The notes under the pieces were generated by a model. It saw nothing but the letters and a program-made list of their open reading frames with translations. It had not been told where the DNA came from and did no database searches. 64,000 nucleotides of DNA from SHZI01 sp031409515 (GTDB taxonomy: Bacteria > Pseudomonadota > Gammaproteobacteria > Steroidobacterales > GCA-2729495): NCBI GenBank assembly GCA_031409515.1, contig JANNXJ010000005.1, positions 41,602-105,601 of the forward strand. The letters run 5' to 3'. How positions within the stretch are numbered: position 1 is the stretch's first letter; every line of letters begins with the position of its first letter. A program made the position numbers and the translations under genes. Shown here piece by piece: positions 49,318 through 57,917 of this stretch.

Positions 49318-49512
49318 GGCCATCAGCCGGAGGGGCGCCGGTGGGGCAGCCCTGCGCCGGGCCTGTGGTGCGCTGCGAGAAACTGCACGGTCGCGTGACA
49401 TTTGCCAGGCCCTTCCGGTGGCCGATCACGGCGCCGGCTCGCGGCGCGACGGGGTGTCGGTTCGATGGCCTGAGAGTCCTCGGCAGCCAGGGGCTTTGTT
49501 CGACTTATACTC
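49318..49512. repeat. 195-bp direct repeat, right copy (R2)
   Basis: Second copy of 46890-47084 in the same orientation, offset 2428 bases. It ends 16 bases before the right island repeat. Confidence 0.88.
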
Positions 49513-49527
49513 ACACTCCAAGGCCTT

Positions 49528-50304
49528 TTATCCCAACTGACGCACCCGCTCGAACAGGCACACCGCGGCAGCCGCAGCGATGTTGAGGGACTCCGTCTGG
49601 CCCGGCATCGGGATCGCCACCACGGTGGCCACCTTGTCCAGAAGTTCCCGGGACAACCCCGCCCCCTCGTTGCCGAAGATCAGGCCGATCTGGCCGGTGA
49701 GGTCTGCGTTAAAGACCGACTCGGTGGCCCGGAGGTGAGTGGCTATCAGGCGGCCAGGGAAGGTGGCGGCGAATCTGGCGAGGTCCGTGCCGGCGAAACA
49801 GTCCAGGTGGAAATGCGCCCCCATGCCGGCGCGCAGCACTTTGGGCGACCACAGGTCGGCGCACTGGGCGGACAGATAGACCTGCCGGAGGCCCGCGGCT
49901 GCGGTGGAGCGGAGAATAGAGCCCAGGTTACCCGGGTCCTGCACGTCCTCCAGCAGCACGCAGGCTTCGGGAATGGCAGGCACTGCCCGGGGTGCTGGAA
50001 TCGGGATCAGCGCGAGGATGCCCGTGGGGGCCTGAACGGTCGACAGCCGGCGGAACAGCGGGTCGCTGAGTTCCAGGAGCGGGACGACCTCCAGCGTCCT
50101 CCGCAGGGCCGCCACCTCGGGGCGCTGCTGGCCGCTGCTGCTGACGATCAGCTGGGCCGGGGCACCGAGCCGCAGACGGTAGCTGTCGATCAGGTGGACC
50201 CCGTCCAGCAGGGCCAGGCCGGCTTGCCGGCGGTCCCGGGCGGACTCGGCCAGGCCGAGGAGTTCCCGGAAGCGGGGATTGTCGCTGGAGGTAATGAGGG
50301 TCAT
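49528..50304 (-). CDS. TrmH-family (SpoU) RNA 2'-O-methyltransferase
   Basis: A 258-residue SPOUT methyltransferase. The N-terminal substrate-binding part (ITSSDNPRFRELLGLAESA) precedes motif 1 EDVQDPGNLGSILRSTAAAG, motif 2 IGLIFGNEGAGLS and motif 3 IPMPGQTESLNIAAAAAVCL. It modifies a ribose in rRNA or tRNA; the exact site cannot be told. I used the ATG at 50304 rather than a GTG at 50331. Its 3' end was the integration point of the adjacent island. Confidence 0.9.
   Translation of the reverse strand: MTLITSSDNPRFRELLGLAESARDRRQAGLALLDGVHLIDSYRLRLGAPAQLIVSSSGQQRPEVAALRRTLEVVPLLELSDPLFRRLSTVQAPTGILALIPIPAPRAVPAIPEACVLLEDVQDPGNLGSILRSTAAAGLRQVYLSAQCADLWSPKVLRAGMGAHFHLDCFAGTDLARFAATFPGRLIATHLRATESVFNADLTGQIGLIFGNEGAGLSRELLDKVATVVAIPMPGQTESLNIAAAAAVCLFERVRQLG
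49529..49569. repeat. Right 41-bp direct repeat of the island
   Basis: This copy is the genuine 3' end of the TrmH-family gene. The left copy is at 45302-45342. Differences include silent changes in shared codons, so the two are not a recent exact duplication. Confidence 0.85.
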
Positions 50305-50432
50305 GGCAGCCGGCGCGTTAAGGTGGGGCACTTTACCGCAGGCGCGCCGTGGCCAATTCGCCCGGCCGGGAGTGCCTTGCGTTACAATTGTCTCTAACCT
50401 GTCGATAAACCCGACCGAGATCGAGTCCCTGC

Positions 50433-51581
50433 ATGCTGCTGTCCCAAGCCGGAATCCTCTGCCTACTTGCCGCTGGCCTCCTGGCCGGCTGCGGGGGCGC
50501 CCCCAAGCCCGAAACCGCCGGTCCCAAGCCGAGCCTGGTGGTGACCACGGTCACGCCGGTCAAGCAGCAGATGGAGCGCACCATTGCCGTGTCCGGGTCG
50601 GTGGCTGCCTGGCAGGAGATGTTCCTGGGCGTCGAGCTCACCGGCATCCGGGTGGCTGAAGTGCTGGTGGAAGTCGGGGACAAGGTGCGTGCCGGTCAGC
50701 CCCTGCTCCGGCTCGACGCGCGCACGCTTCAGGTGCAGGCCCGGCAGGCAGACGCCAGCGTGGCCCAGGCAAGGGCGAGTCTCCAGCTGGCGCGAGCCAA
50801 TTCGGAGCGGGGTGCCACGCTGGTCAAACAAGGCCTGATCTCCTCAAGTAACGCGGACGAGCTCCTGGCGACGCTCACCAGCGCCGAAGCCCAGGTGGCG
50901 ACGGCTGAAGCCGACCGGGATGCGGCCCGTCTGCGTCTCGGCTTCGCGACGCTGACGGCTCCCGATGCGGGGGTGATCTCGGCGCGGGCCGTGCAGCCCG
51001 GCCAGATCGTCTCTTCCGGCACGGACCTGCTGCGCCTGATCCGTCAGGGGCGGTTGGAGTGGCGGGCCGAACTCACCGAGACCGACCTGACGCGCGTGCA
51101 GATTGGCAGCGCAGTGGAGCTGGCGAGCCCCGGTGGCCAGACCATCCTGGGCCGGGTCCGCGCCGTCTCGCCGGCGCTTGATCCGGAAACCCGCACCGGC
51201 ATCCTCTACGCTGACCTGCCCGCGCCCGGCGACCTGCGGTCCGGCATGTTCGCCCAGGGCCAGATCCTGCTGGGTGCGACCACGGCTTCCGTCCTGCCCC
51301 GGGAGGCCGTCGTGTTCCGGGACGGCTTTCCCTATGTCTTTGTCGCCCAGGCAGCTGCCGACCAGGCCGGCCAGACCCGGTCGGGGGACCAGGAGGCTTT
51401 CAACGTTGTGCAGCGGCGCATCACCGTTGGCGCCCAGCGCGGGGATTTCACCGAGATCCAGAGCGGCCTCACGCCCACGGAACGCGTCGTGGTCCGGGGT
51501 GCGGGGTTCCTGAGCGACGGCGACCTGGTCCGGGAGGTGGCGGCGACTGCTCCCGTGCTGGCCCAGGAGCAGACCCCATGA
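50433..51581 (+). CDS. RND efflux periplasmic adaptor (lipoprotein)
   Basis: Membrane fusion protein of 382 residues, lipidated at Cys20 (lipobox LAGC). It has the barrel-sandwich/lipoyl parts (VGDKVRAGQPLLRLDAR and APDAGVISARAVQPGQIV), a helical hairpin between them, and beta-barrel and membrane-proximal domains at the end. It links the RND pump to an outer-membrane channel, which is not encoded nearby. An ATGA overlap couples it to the pump gene. Confidence 0.92.
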   Translation: MLLSQAGILCLLAAGLLAGCGGAPKPETAGPKPSLVVTTVTPVKQQMERTIAVSGSVAAWQEMFLGVELTGIRVAEVLVEVGDKVRAGQPLLRLDARTLQVQARQADASVAQARASLQLARANSERGATLVKQGLISSSNADELLATLTSAEAQVATAEADRDAARLRLGFATLTAPDAGVISARAVQPGQIVSSGTDLLRLIRQGRLEWRAELTETDLTRVQIGSAVELASPGGQTILGRVRAVSPALDPETRTGILYADLPAPGDLRSGMFAQGQILLGATTASVLPREAVVFRDGFPYVFVAQAAADQAGQTRSGDQEAFNVVQRRITVGAQRGDFTEIQSGLTPTERVVVRGAGFLSDGDLVREVAATAPVLAQEQTP

Positions 51582-54500
51582 ACCTGTCCCTCTGGGGTAT
51601 TCGTAACCCGGTGCCCGCGGCGCTGATCTTCGCGGTCCTGTGCGTGCTGGGACTGGTGGGCCTCGGCAAACTGCCGATCTCCCAGCTCCCTGACTTCGTC
51701 ACGCCCGAGATCTCGGTCACCATCAAGCTGCCCGGCGCGACGCCGAACCAGCTGGAGACCGACGTGACGCGGCGGGTGGAAGACGCCGTGGCGTCGATTG
51801 CCAACATCGACAAGCTGTCCTCGATCATCAGCGAAGGTCAGTCGAAGACGCGCATCATCTTCGACCTGGGCCAGGACATGGATCGGGCTCTCCAGGCCGT
51901 CCGGGATGCCGTGGAGCGCACCCGGCCTGACCTGCCCCAGGACATCGAGGAGCCCGTCATCGCGCGGGTGTCGCTTTTCGGCCCCACCTTGCTGGGCTAC
52001 GCGGTCGTCGCGGACCGGATGGCGCCGGACGAATTGAGTTGGTTCGTTGACGACACGGTGCGCAAGGCCTTGTTCAGCGTGGCGGGCGTCGGCCAGGTCC
52101 AGCGCTCCGGTGGCGTCGAGCGTGAGGTGCGCGTGGACCTCCGTCCCGATTCACTGCAGGCCTTCGGGCTGACAGCGGGTACCGTGTCGGGCCAGCTGGC
52201 CCGCCTGCAGGTGGAGCTTTCCGGCGGGCGGACGACCCTGGGCGGCGGTGAGCAGGCGGTCCGCACGGTGGCGACCGTGCGCACGGCCGCAGATCTGGCC
52301 AATTACCCGATCTCCCTGCCGGATGGCCGCTCCGTCCGCCTGTCGTCCCTGGCGACGGTCATCGACGGCACGGCAGAACCCCGGGAGATCGCGCTACTCA
52401 ACGGCAAGCCCGTCGTTTCGCTTGCCATTCAGCGGGCGGAGGAGACCAGCGCTGTTGCCGTCGGTGGCGCCGTGCGCAAGAAGATTGCGGAACTGGAGGC
52501 TGCCCACCCGGGAGTGAGCTTTGTCGAGGTTTCATCCGGCGTGGAACCGGCGAAGGCGTCCTATGACGCCTCGGTAACCATGCTTCTCGAAGGCTCTCTG
52601 CTGGCGGTCATTGTCGTCTGGCTGTTCCTGCGGGACTGGCGTGCCACCTGGATCACTGCGCTGGCGCTGCCCTTGTCGGTTTTGCCGACCTTCGCGGTCA
52701 TGCAGTACCTGGGCTTCAGCCTGAACCTGCTCTCGCTGCTCGCCTTTGCGGTCGTGATCGGCGTGCTGGTGGACGATGCCATCGTCGAGATCGAGAACAT
52801 TGCCCAGCACCGGGCCATGGGCAAGGCGCCACGCCAGGCGGCCATCGATGCGGCGGACGAGATCGGCATTGCCGTGATCGCCACCTCCGCAACCCTCGCC
52901 GCCGTGTTTGTGCCGGTGGCCTTCATGCCCGGCGAAATCGGCCTCTACTTTCGCGAATTCGGCTGGACGGCGGCGGCGGCGGTCCTCTTCTCGCTGCTGG
53001 TGGCGCGGCTGCTGACGCCCATGCTGGCTGCCCAGTTCATGGGCAAGAGCAGCACCGTCAGCCCGGAACCCAGCTGGATGCCGCGTTACCTGTCCTGGGT
53101 TGAGGCGGCACTGCGCCACCGGGGGCGTACCCTGGCCGTGGCCCTGGGGACCTTCGTCGTCTCTCTCGCCATCGTCCCGCTGATTCCCACCACCTTCCTG
53201 CCAGCGTCGGACCAGTCGCGGACGGATCTGCTGGTGAACCTGCCGCCCGGTGCGCGCCTCAGCGACACGGTCGCTGCTGCCGAGCAGGTCCGGGCGCTGC
53301 TCCAGCCCATGCCGGAACTCAAGAACGTCTTCGCGCGGATTGGCTCTGTCTCACTGGGGGGCTACGACGCGTCCAGTCAGGCAGATGTACGCAAGGCGGC
53401 CCTGACCCTCGAGTTCTCCGCCGACCGGAAGCGCTCTATTCAGGAAATCGAAACCGAGGTCCGGGAGCGCCTGCGGGACCTGCCCGGCGTGCGGGTGAGC
53501 TTCGCCGCCCAGGCGCCCGGCGACCGGCTGGACATCGTGCTGGCCGGCAAGGACTCCCAGCAGCTGGCCCTCGCCGGGCGCAGTGTGGAGGCGGCGCTGC
53601 GCACCCTGCCGGGGCTTGGCAGCGTGGCCTCCACGGCCTCCCTGCTGACGCCCGAAATCGTGATTGTCCCGGATGCGGCGCGGGCCGCCGATCTTGGCGT
53701 CTCGACAGTCGACATTGCGGCGGCGGCCCGCATCGCCACCAGCGGCGATTTCCGCCGCAACCTGGCCAAGCTCAACCTCGCCGACCGCCAGATTCCGATC
53801 CGGGTGCAGATTGCGGACTCGTCCCTGAGTGACACCGCGCTGCTGTCCCTGCTCCGGGTGCCATCGCGCAACGGCACGGTGCCCCTCTCGTCGGTGGCCA
53901 CGATTCGTGACGGCAGCGGACCGGCCCAGATCGAGCGCTTCAACCGGGAGCGCAACATCAAGGTCTCGGCCGAGCTGAACGGGCTGCCCCTGGGCAACGT
54001 CACGGCGGCTCTGCGCCGCATGCCCGCCATGAATACGCTGCCGCCCGGAGTGCGGATCGTCCCGAGTGGCGACGCAGAGGCGTTTGCGGAGATGTTCCTC
54101 GGTTTCGGCCTGGCCATGCTCGCAGGCATCGTCTGCGTGTACCTGGTTCTGCTGCTGCTGTTCCGCAGTGCCCTGCAGCCTCTGGTGATCCTGATTTCCG
54201 TACCCCTGTGCGGTGCCGGCGCCTTCGGTGGCCTGCTGCTGACGGGCTATGCGTTGTCCCTGCCGTCGCTGATTGGGCTTCTGCTGCTCACGGGCGTGGC
54301 CACCAAGAATTCCATCCTGATCGTGGACTACGCGCTCATCGGCGAGCGGGACCAGGGCCTGTCCCGCCACGACGCAATCATCGCCGCGTGCCGCAAGCGG
54401 GCCCGGCCGGTGATCATGACCACGCTGGCGATGGGTGCCGGCATGCTTCCCGTCGCGCTCGCTCTGGGTGCCGACGGCAACTTCCGGGCGCCGCTGGGCG

Positions 54501-54664
54501 CGTCGGTGATTGGTGGGCTCCTCACCTCGACGCTCTTGTCCCTGGTCGCAGTGCCCGCTGCCTACTCGGTGGTCGCCGACCTGATCGACTGGTGGCGCCG
54601 CAAGAATGGGGACATGCCTAATTTCCCCCCACAGGGCCTAAGCAGCGCTGCGGGGGGAAATTAG
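51578..54664 (+). CDS. RND-family efflux pump (HAE1 type)
   Basis: Inner-membrane proton-driven exporter of 1028 residues. It has twelve helices in two repeats, PISQLPDFVTPEISVTIKLP at the start, and the proton-relay Asp pair in GVLVDDAIVEIENI (helix 4). The second half has GVATKNSILIVDYAL and RPVIMTTLAMGAGMLP. The last ~15 codons (KNGDMPNFPPQGLSSAAGGN) are encoded by a REP palindrome, so the original C-terminus seems to have been replaced. Substrate unknown. Confidence 0.92.
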   Translation: MNLSLWGIRNPVPAALIFAVLCVLGLVGLGKLPISQLPDFVTPEISVTIKLPGATPNQLETDVTRRVEDAVASIANIDKLSSIISEGQSKTRIIFDLGQDMDRALQAVRDAVERTRPDLPQDIEEPVIARVSLFGPTLLGYAVVADRMAPDELSWFVDDTVRKALFSVAGVGQVQRSGGVEREVRVDLRPDSLQAFGLTAGTVSGQLARLQVELSGGRTTLGGGEQAVRTVATVRTAADLANYPISLPDGRSVRLSSLATVIDGTAEPREIALLNGKPVVSLAIQRAEETSAVAVGGAVRKKIAELEAAHPGVSFVEVSSGVEPAKASYDASVTMLLEGSLLAVIVVWLFLRDWRATWITALALPLSVLPTFAVMQYLGFSLNLLSLLAFAVVIGVLVDDAIVEIENIAQHRAMGKAPRQAAIDAADEIGIAVIATSATLAAVFVPVAFMPGEIGLYFREFGWTAAAAVLFSLLVARLLTPMLAAQFMGKSSTVSPEPSWMPRYLSWVEAALRHRGRTLAVALGTFVVSLAIVPLIPTTFLPASDQSRTDLLVNLPPGARLSDTVAAAEQVRALLQPMPELKNVFARIGSVSLGGYDASSQADVRKAALTLEFSADRKRSIQEIETEVRERLRDLPGVRVSFAAQAPGDRLDIVLAGKDSQQLALAGRSVEAALRTLPGLGSVASTASLLTPEIVIVPDAARAADLGVSTVDIAAAARIATSGDFRRNLAKLNLADRQIPIRVQIADSSLSDTALLSLLRVPSRNGTVPLSSVATIRDGSGPAQIERFNRERNIKVSAELNGLPLGNVTAALRRMPAMNTLPPGVRIVPSGDAEAFAEMFLGFGLAMLAGIVCVYLVLLLLFRSALQPLVILISVPLCGAGAFGGLLLTGYALSLPSLIGLLLLTGVATKNSILIVDYALIGERDQGLSRHDAIIAACRKRARPVIMTTLAMGAGMLPVALALGADGNFRAPLGASVIGGLLTSTLLSLVAVPAAYSVVADLIDWWRRKNGDMPNFPPQGLSSAAGGN

Positions 54665-54680
54665 GCATGTCCCCATTCTT
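54602..54680. repeat. REP palindrome between convergent genes
   Basis: A perfect 29-bp inverted repeat (54602-54630 with 54652-54680) around a 21-base loop, containing GGGGACATGCCTAATTTCCC. A second member is at 63850. It contains the RND stop codon and abuts the stop of the UbiD-family gene, so it can act as a two-way terminator. Confidence 0.9.
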
Positions 54681-56303
54681 CTAGTCCCACTTCACGATCA
54701 GGTCGCCCCACTTCGCGTCCACCCGGGCCAGCGCCTCCGGCGCGAGCTCAACCAGGATCTCCCGGTTGGTTTTCGGGAAGGACGCGGGGCCGTTTTCGCC
54801 GGGCAGCTGGCGGGTGGCGTCGATGACGATCTTGCTGGTCTTGTTGGGGTCCCGCTGGCTCGGGTCCAGCGGCAGGCCGGGCAGGTTGTCGAAGATCTTT
54901 GCTGCCGGGTTCGGCTGCCAGCGGGAACTGATGGCAGCCATAATCTGGGACATGTCCATCAGGTCCACGTCCTTGTCGAGGACGATGACCACCTTGGCTA
55001 CCGGATTGAACTTGCCCAGCTTCTCGCCCGCCGCGAGGCCCTGACCGGGTGCGGTCTTGTCGATGCTGATGAAGAAGATGTTGTTGGCGTTGCTCAGGTA
55101 GTGAAAGTCCACGATCTCCGGCACGAACTTCTTCGAGAAGAGGTAAGCGGAGGCCGCGCCCGGGGACTTGATCGGCCCCCGGTCCACGCCGGTGAAACTG
55201 TTGTGCAGCCAGGGGTTGCGCCGGTGGGTGACCACTGTGACGTTCATATACCAGGCCAGCTCGCCGTCGCCCTGGTAGCCCAGCCCCTCGCCGTAGGGTC
55301 CTTCCTTCTCCCGATCGTCCAGGGGAATCTCGCCCTCGATCACCATCTCCGCCTGGGCGGGGATGAGAAAGTCATTGGTCTCGCTCTTGATGACCTGCAC
55401 CGGCCGCCCCCGCAGACCACCCGCCACGGCCAGTTCGTCCACCGGCTTGTCGCCCTGGCGGTTGGCGGTTCGGGAGCCGCTCACCACATAGACGATGGGG
55501 TCCTGGCCCAGCACCAGGGAGATGCGGGCAGTTTTCTCGCCGCGCTTGCGGGCGGCTTCCAGCATTTTCCACCCGGTCTGGCCGGCGCCCGGGCTGATGG
55601 CGACCTTGCGCGGCCCCTTCAGCTGGCAGCGGTAGGTGCCCAGGTTTACGCCGGCAGTCGGGTCTACCGTGAACAGGGAACCGGTGTTGATGTAACGGCC
55701 CCCGTCCCCCGGATTGACCTGCATGAAGGGGAAGCGAGTGAGGTCGATCTCGTCGCCCCGCAGGATGACGTCCTTGCACCGGGCCTGCTCGCGGGGAACG
55801 AGCTCCGGCGGAATCTGCGGGTAACGGCCGCCGTTCTTCGTCGCGAGCTCGATGAGGTGGGCGCGGGCCTTGCGGAAGGTGGCCGCGCCACCGGCCGGGT
55901 CCGGCTCCAGGCCGAGCGCCAGGCATTCGGCATCCCAGGGGCCGAGATAGTTGCCCACCACGGGGCCCTGCAACCACTGGCCGCCGATCTTCACTGTGTC
56001 AAACAGCAGCGCGGGCGCACCCTCGAGGCCGTGCTTTTCCACCAGTCGGTACATGAGCGCCGTGCCTTCGTAGGCGTCCTGGTCCACCCGGTCGATCCGG
56101 AGCAGCTCGCCCCGGGCATCCAGTGCTGCGATCATCTCCCGCATGGTGTCGAACGGGCCCGTGGGCCCGGAGCGCCCGCTGCGCCGGGTCGTGCCTGACG
56201 CTGGGGATCCGGTTGCTGCGCAACCCGGGGCGGCGATCGCGGCGGCAAGGCCTGCGGAGGTGCCGGCAACAAAGGTTCGGCGGGTGACGGGGGGCATGGG
56301 CAT
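54681..56303 (-). CDS. UbiD-family decarboxylase with twin-arginine leader
   Basis: A 540-residue UbiD-family protein; these use prenylated FMN to (de)carboxylate aromatic or unsaturated acids. The N-terminus is MPMPPVTRRTFVAGTSAGL then a hydrophobic stretch ending APGC (Cys28), a Tat signal and possibly a lipobox. UbiD hallmarks follow: INTGSLFTVDP, GVNLGTYRCQ with the Arg, EGPYGEGLGY with two catalytic Glu, and NNIFFISIDK. GGAG upstream supports the ATG at 56303. Export of a UbiD enzyme is unusual. No ubiX gene is seen nearby. Confidence 0.85.
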   Translation of the reverse strand: MPMPPVTRRTFVAGTSAGLAAAIAAPGCAATGSPASGTTRRSGRSGPTGPFDTMREMIAALDARGELLRIDRVDQDAYEGTALMYRLVEKHGLEGAPALLFDTVKIGGQWLQGPVVGNYLGPWDAECLALGLEPDPAGGAATFRKARAHLIELATKNGGRYPQIPPELVPREQARCKDVILRGDEIDLTRFPFMQVNPGDGGRYINTGSLFTVDPTAGVNLGTYRCQLKGPRKVAISPGAGQTGWKMLEAARKRGEKTARISLVLGQDPIVYVVSGSRTANRQGDKPVDELAVAGGLRGRPVQVIKSETNDFLIPAQAEMVIEGEIPLDDREKEGPYGEGLGYQGDGELAWYMNVTVVTHRRNPWLHNSFTGVDRGPIKSPGAASAYLFSKKFVPEIVDFHYLSNANNIFFISIDKTAPGQGLAAGEKLGKFNPVAKVVIVLDKDVDLMDMSQIMAAISSRWQPNPAAKIFDNLPGLPLDPSQRDPNKTSKIVIDATRQLPGENGPASFPKTNREILVELAPEALARVDAKWGDLIVKWD

Positions 56304-56363
56304 GGCGGGTCTCCCGAATTTGTCTGTGGCGCCCTGGCGCACCGGGACAGTAGCATTCCCCGC

Positions 56364-56729
56364 GTGCCAGTAATCACACACTACGACCCCGGCAGCGAGG
56401 TCCTCACCCCCGAGGGCTGTTACATCACTGAACTGTCGAACTCGTCCGATGACCCGGAGTTGTCCATCGCCCGGGCCCGGGTGGAACCCGGCATCACGAC
56501 CCGCTGGCACCGGCTCACCGGGACCACTGAGAGGTATTGCATCCTTGAGGGGCGAGGCCGGGTCGAAGTCGGGGACCTGCCACCCCAGGATGTGGGGCCG
56601 GGCGATGTGGTGCTCATCCCGGCTGCCTGTCGTCAGCGCATCACCAACACCGGCCAGGATGACCTCGTGTTCCTGGCCATCTGCACGCCGAGATTTTCCT
56701 GGAGCGCCTACTCAGGGCTTGAAGCCTGA
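56364..56729 (+). CDS. Small cupin-domain protein
   Basis: A 121-residue single cupin. Motif 1 region is TRWHRLTGTTERYCILEGRG and motif 2 is GPGDVVLIPAACRQRI, so one metal His (WHR) is visible but others of the G(X)5HXH pattern are replaced. It may bind a ligand rather than be an enzyme. GTG start, divergent from the UbiD-family gene by 60 bases; the two may share control. The 3' end overlaps the next gene by 18 bases. Confidence 0.82.
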   Translation: MPVITHYDPGSEVLTPEGCYITELSNSSDDPELSIARARVEPGITTRWHRLTGTTERYCILEGRGRVEVGDLPPQDVGPGDVVLIPAACRQRITNTGQDDLVFLAICTPRFSWSAYSGLEA

Positions 56730-57827
56730 AGGCCCCGGTGCCTGCCCAAAGCGCGCCTTCAGGATGGCCCCGTCCTGGGAGTCCACAAGATTGTTGCCGT
56801 TGAGATCCCGGTCGGGGAACGCTCCGGAACCGAAGGCGGCCTTCAGCAACGCGCCATCCTGGGAGTCAACGATGCCGTTGTTGTTGAAGTCCGGGTCGCA
56901 GAGGTTTCCGTAGCCATCGCCGTTGGTATCCCGCTGGTCTGCATTCACGACCAGCCGGCAGTTGTCGACGCCGTTGAGCAGCCCGTCCGCGTCCGAGTCG
57001 ATGGACGGCACGAGGGCGCCGTTGCGGAATACGAAGAGGTAATCGTTGAGATTGGCCGTAGCACCGCCCAGGGTACTGGCCAGCTGGAACACGTCGGTTG
57101 CCAAACCCGTGACCAGTGAGCCGCCCGCCAGGCCACTGTACTGATCACTGTCACTCTGCCCGTAGCGCAGGCGCAGGTAGAAGTCGCCGTTGGCTCCCGC
57201 CGAGTAGAGCACCAGCTGGGTCAGCACCTGGGGATTGAGGTTGAAGTCGCTGTCGATCCAGGTGACGGCGAACGCCGGTACCCGCTCCGCGACATTGTAG
57301 GGGGCCAAAGGATCGCCCGTGGCGCGAAAGTAGCTCGCGCCCCCACCGAAGGGCGCGAAGGTGGTGACGGAGACATCGGGGACACTCCATTGCCGATACA
57401 GCGTCGCAATGAACGGTCGCGTGACGGTGCCGTTCGCAGTGATTACCTGCTGCAAATCGGTGATGGTCGCGGCCGCGACGAAGTTGCCGGTCTTGGCGGA
57501 ACCAAAGGTGATGAAGCCGTTTGAGTTGATGAACACTGAGTCGTAGATGACTCCGCCGATGTTCACCTCAAAGCCAAGCCTGGTCGCCACGCTGCTCTTG
57601 CTGACGAACGTAATCCCGCAGGACGCCGGGGCCGTTGAGTTCAGGTCGCAGACCGTGGCGTTCGAGGTGAGTACCCAGGAGTCACCCGTGGTTCCCACCC
57701 CGCCGGTCTCTCCCGAGAAGTCGATGAGGATGCGGGGTCTCGCGTCTGCTACTCCGGAGAGGAAAAGAGCAGCCAGGCCTGCCTGGAGGAATACACAGTT
57801 AAGGGCTGCCAAAGTGCGCAGGTTCAT
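56712..57827 (-). CDS. Secreted protein with TSP3-like and dockerin-type calcium repeats
   Basis: A 371-residue exported protein. After the signal peptide (ending VADARP), residues ~30-270 are beta-rich and carry nidogen-like features (FINSNGFITFG, AVTWIDSDFN). Then a TSP3-type loop DSDADGLLNGVDNC and two dockerin-type repeats (DFNNNGIVDSQDGALLKAAFG split by a turn, and DLNGNNLVDSQDGAILKARFG) end the protein. Dockerin-like repeats occur outside cellulosomes in many marine and soil bacteria; no cohesin is seen here. Confidence 0.78.
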   Translation of the reverse strand: MNLRTLAALNCVFLQAGLAALFLSGVADARPRILIDFSGETGGVGTTGDSWVLTSNATVCDLNSTAPASCGITFVSKSSVATRLGFEVNIGGVIYDSVFINSNGFITFGSAKTGNFVAAATITDLQQVITANGTVTRPFIATLYRQWSVPDVSVTTFAPFGGGASYFRATGDPLAPYNVAERVPAFAVTWIDSDFNLNPQVLTQLVLYSAGANGDFYLRLRYGQSDSDQYSGLAGGSLVTGLATDVFQLASTLGGATANLNDYLFVFRNGALVPSIDSDADGLLNGVDNCRLVVNADQRDTNGDGYGNLCDPDFNNNGIVDSQDGALLKAAFGSGAFPDRDLNGNNLVDSQDGAILKARFGQAPGPSGFKP

Positions 57828-57917
57828 GGGGATCCTCCGGGTGAGTCATTGTTGTTGTTGCGGGCTATGCTACTCGCTCACACCGACTGCACAAGGCTGC
57901 CGGAGTCCAGCGGAGCG

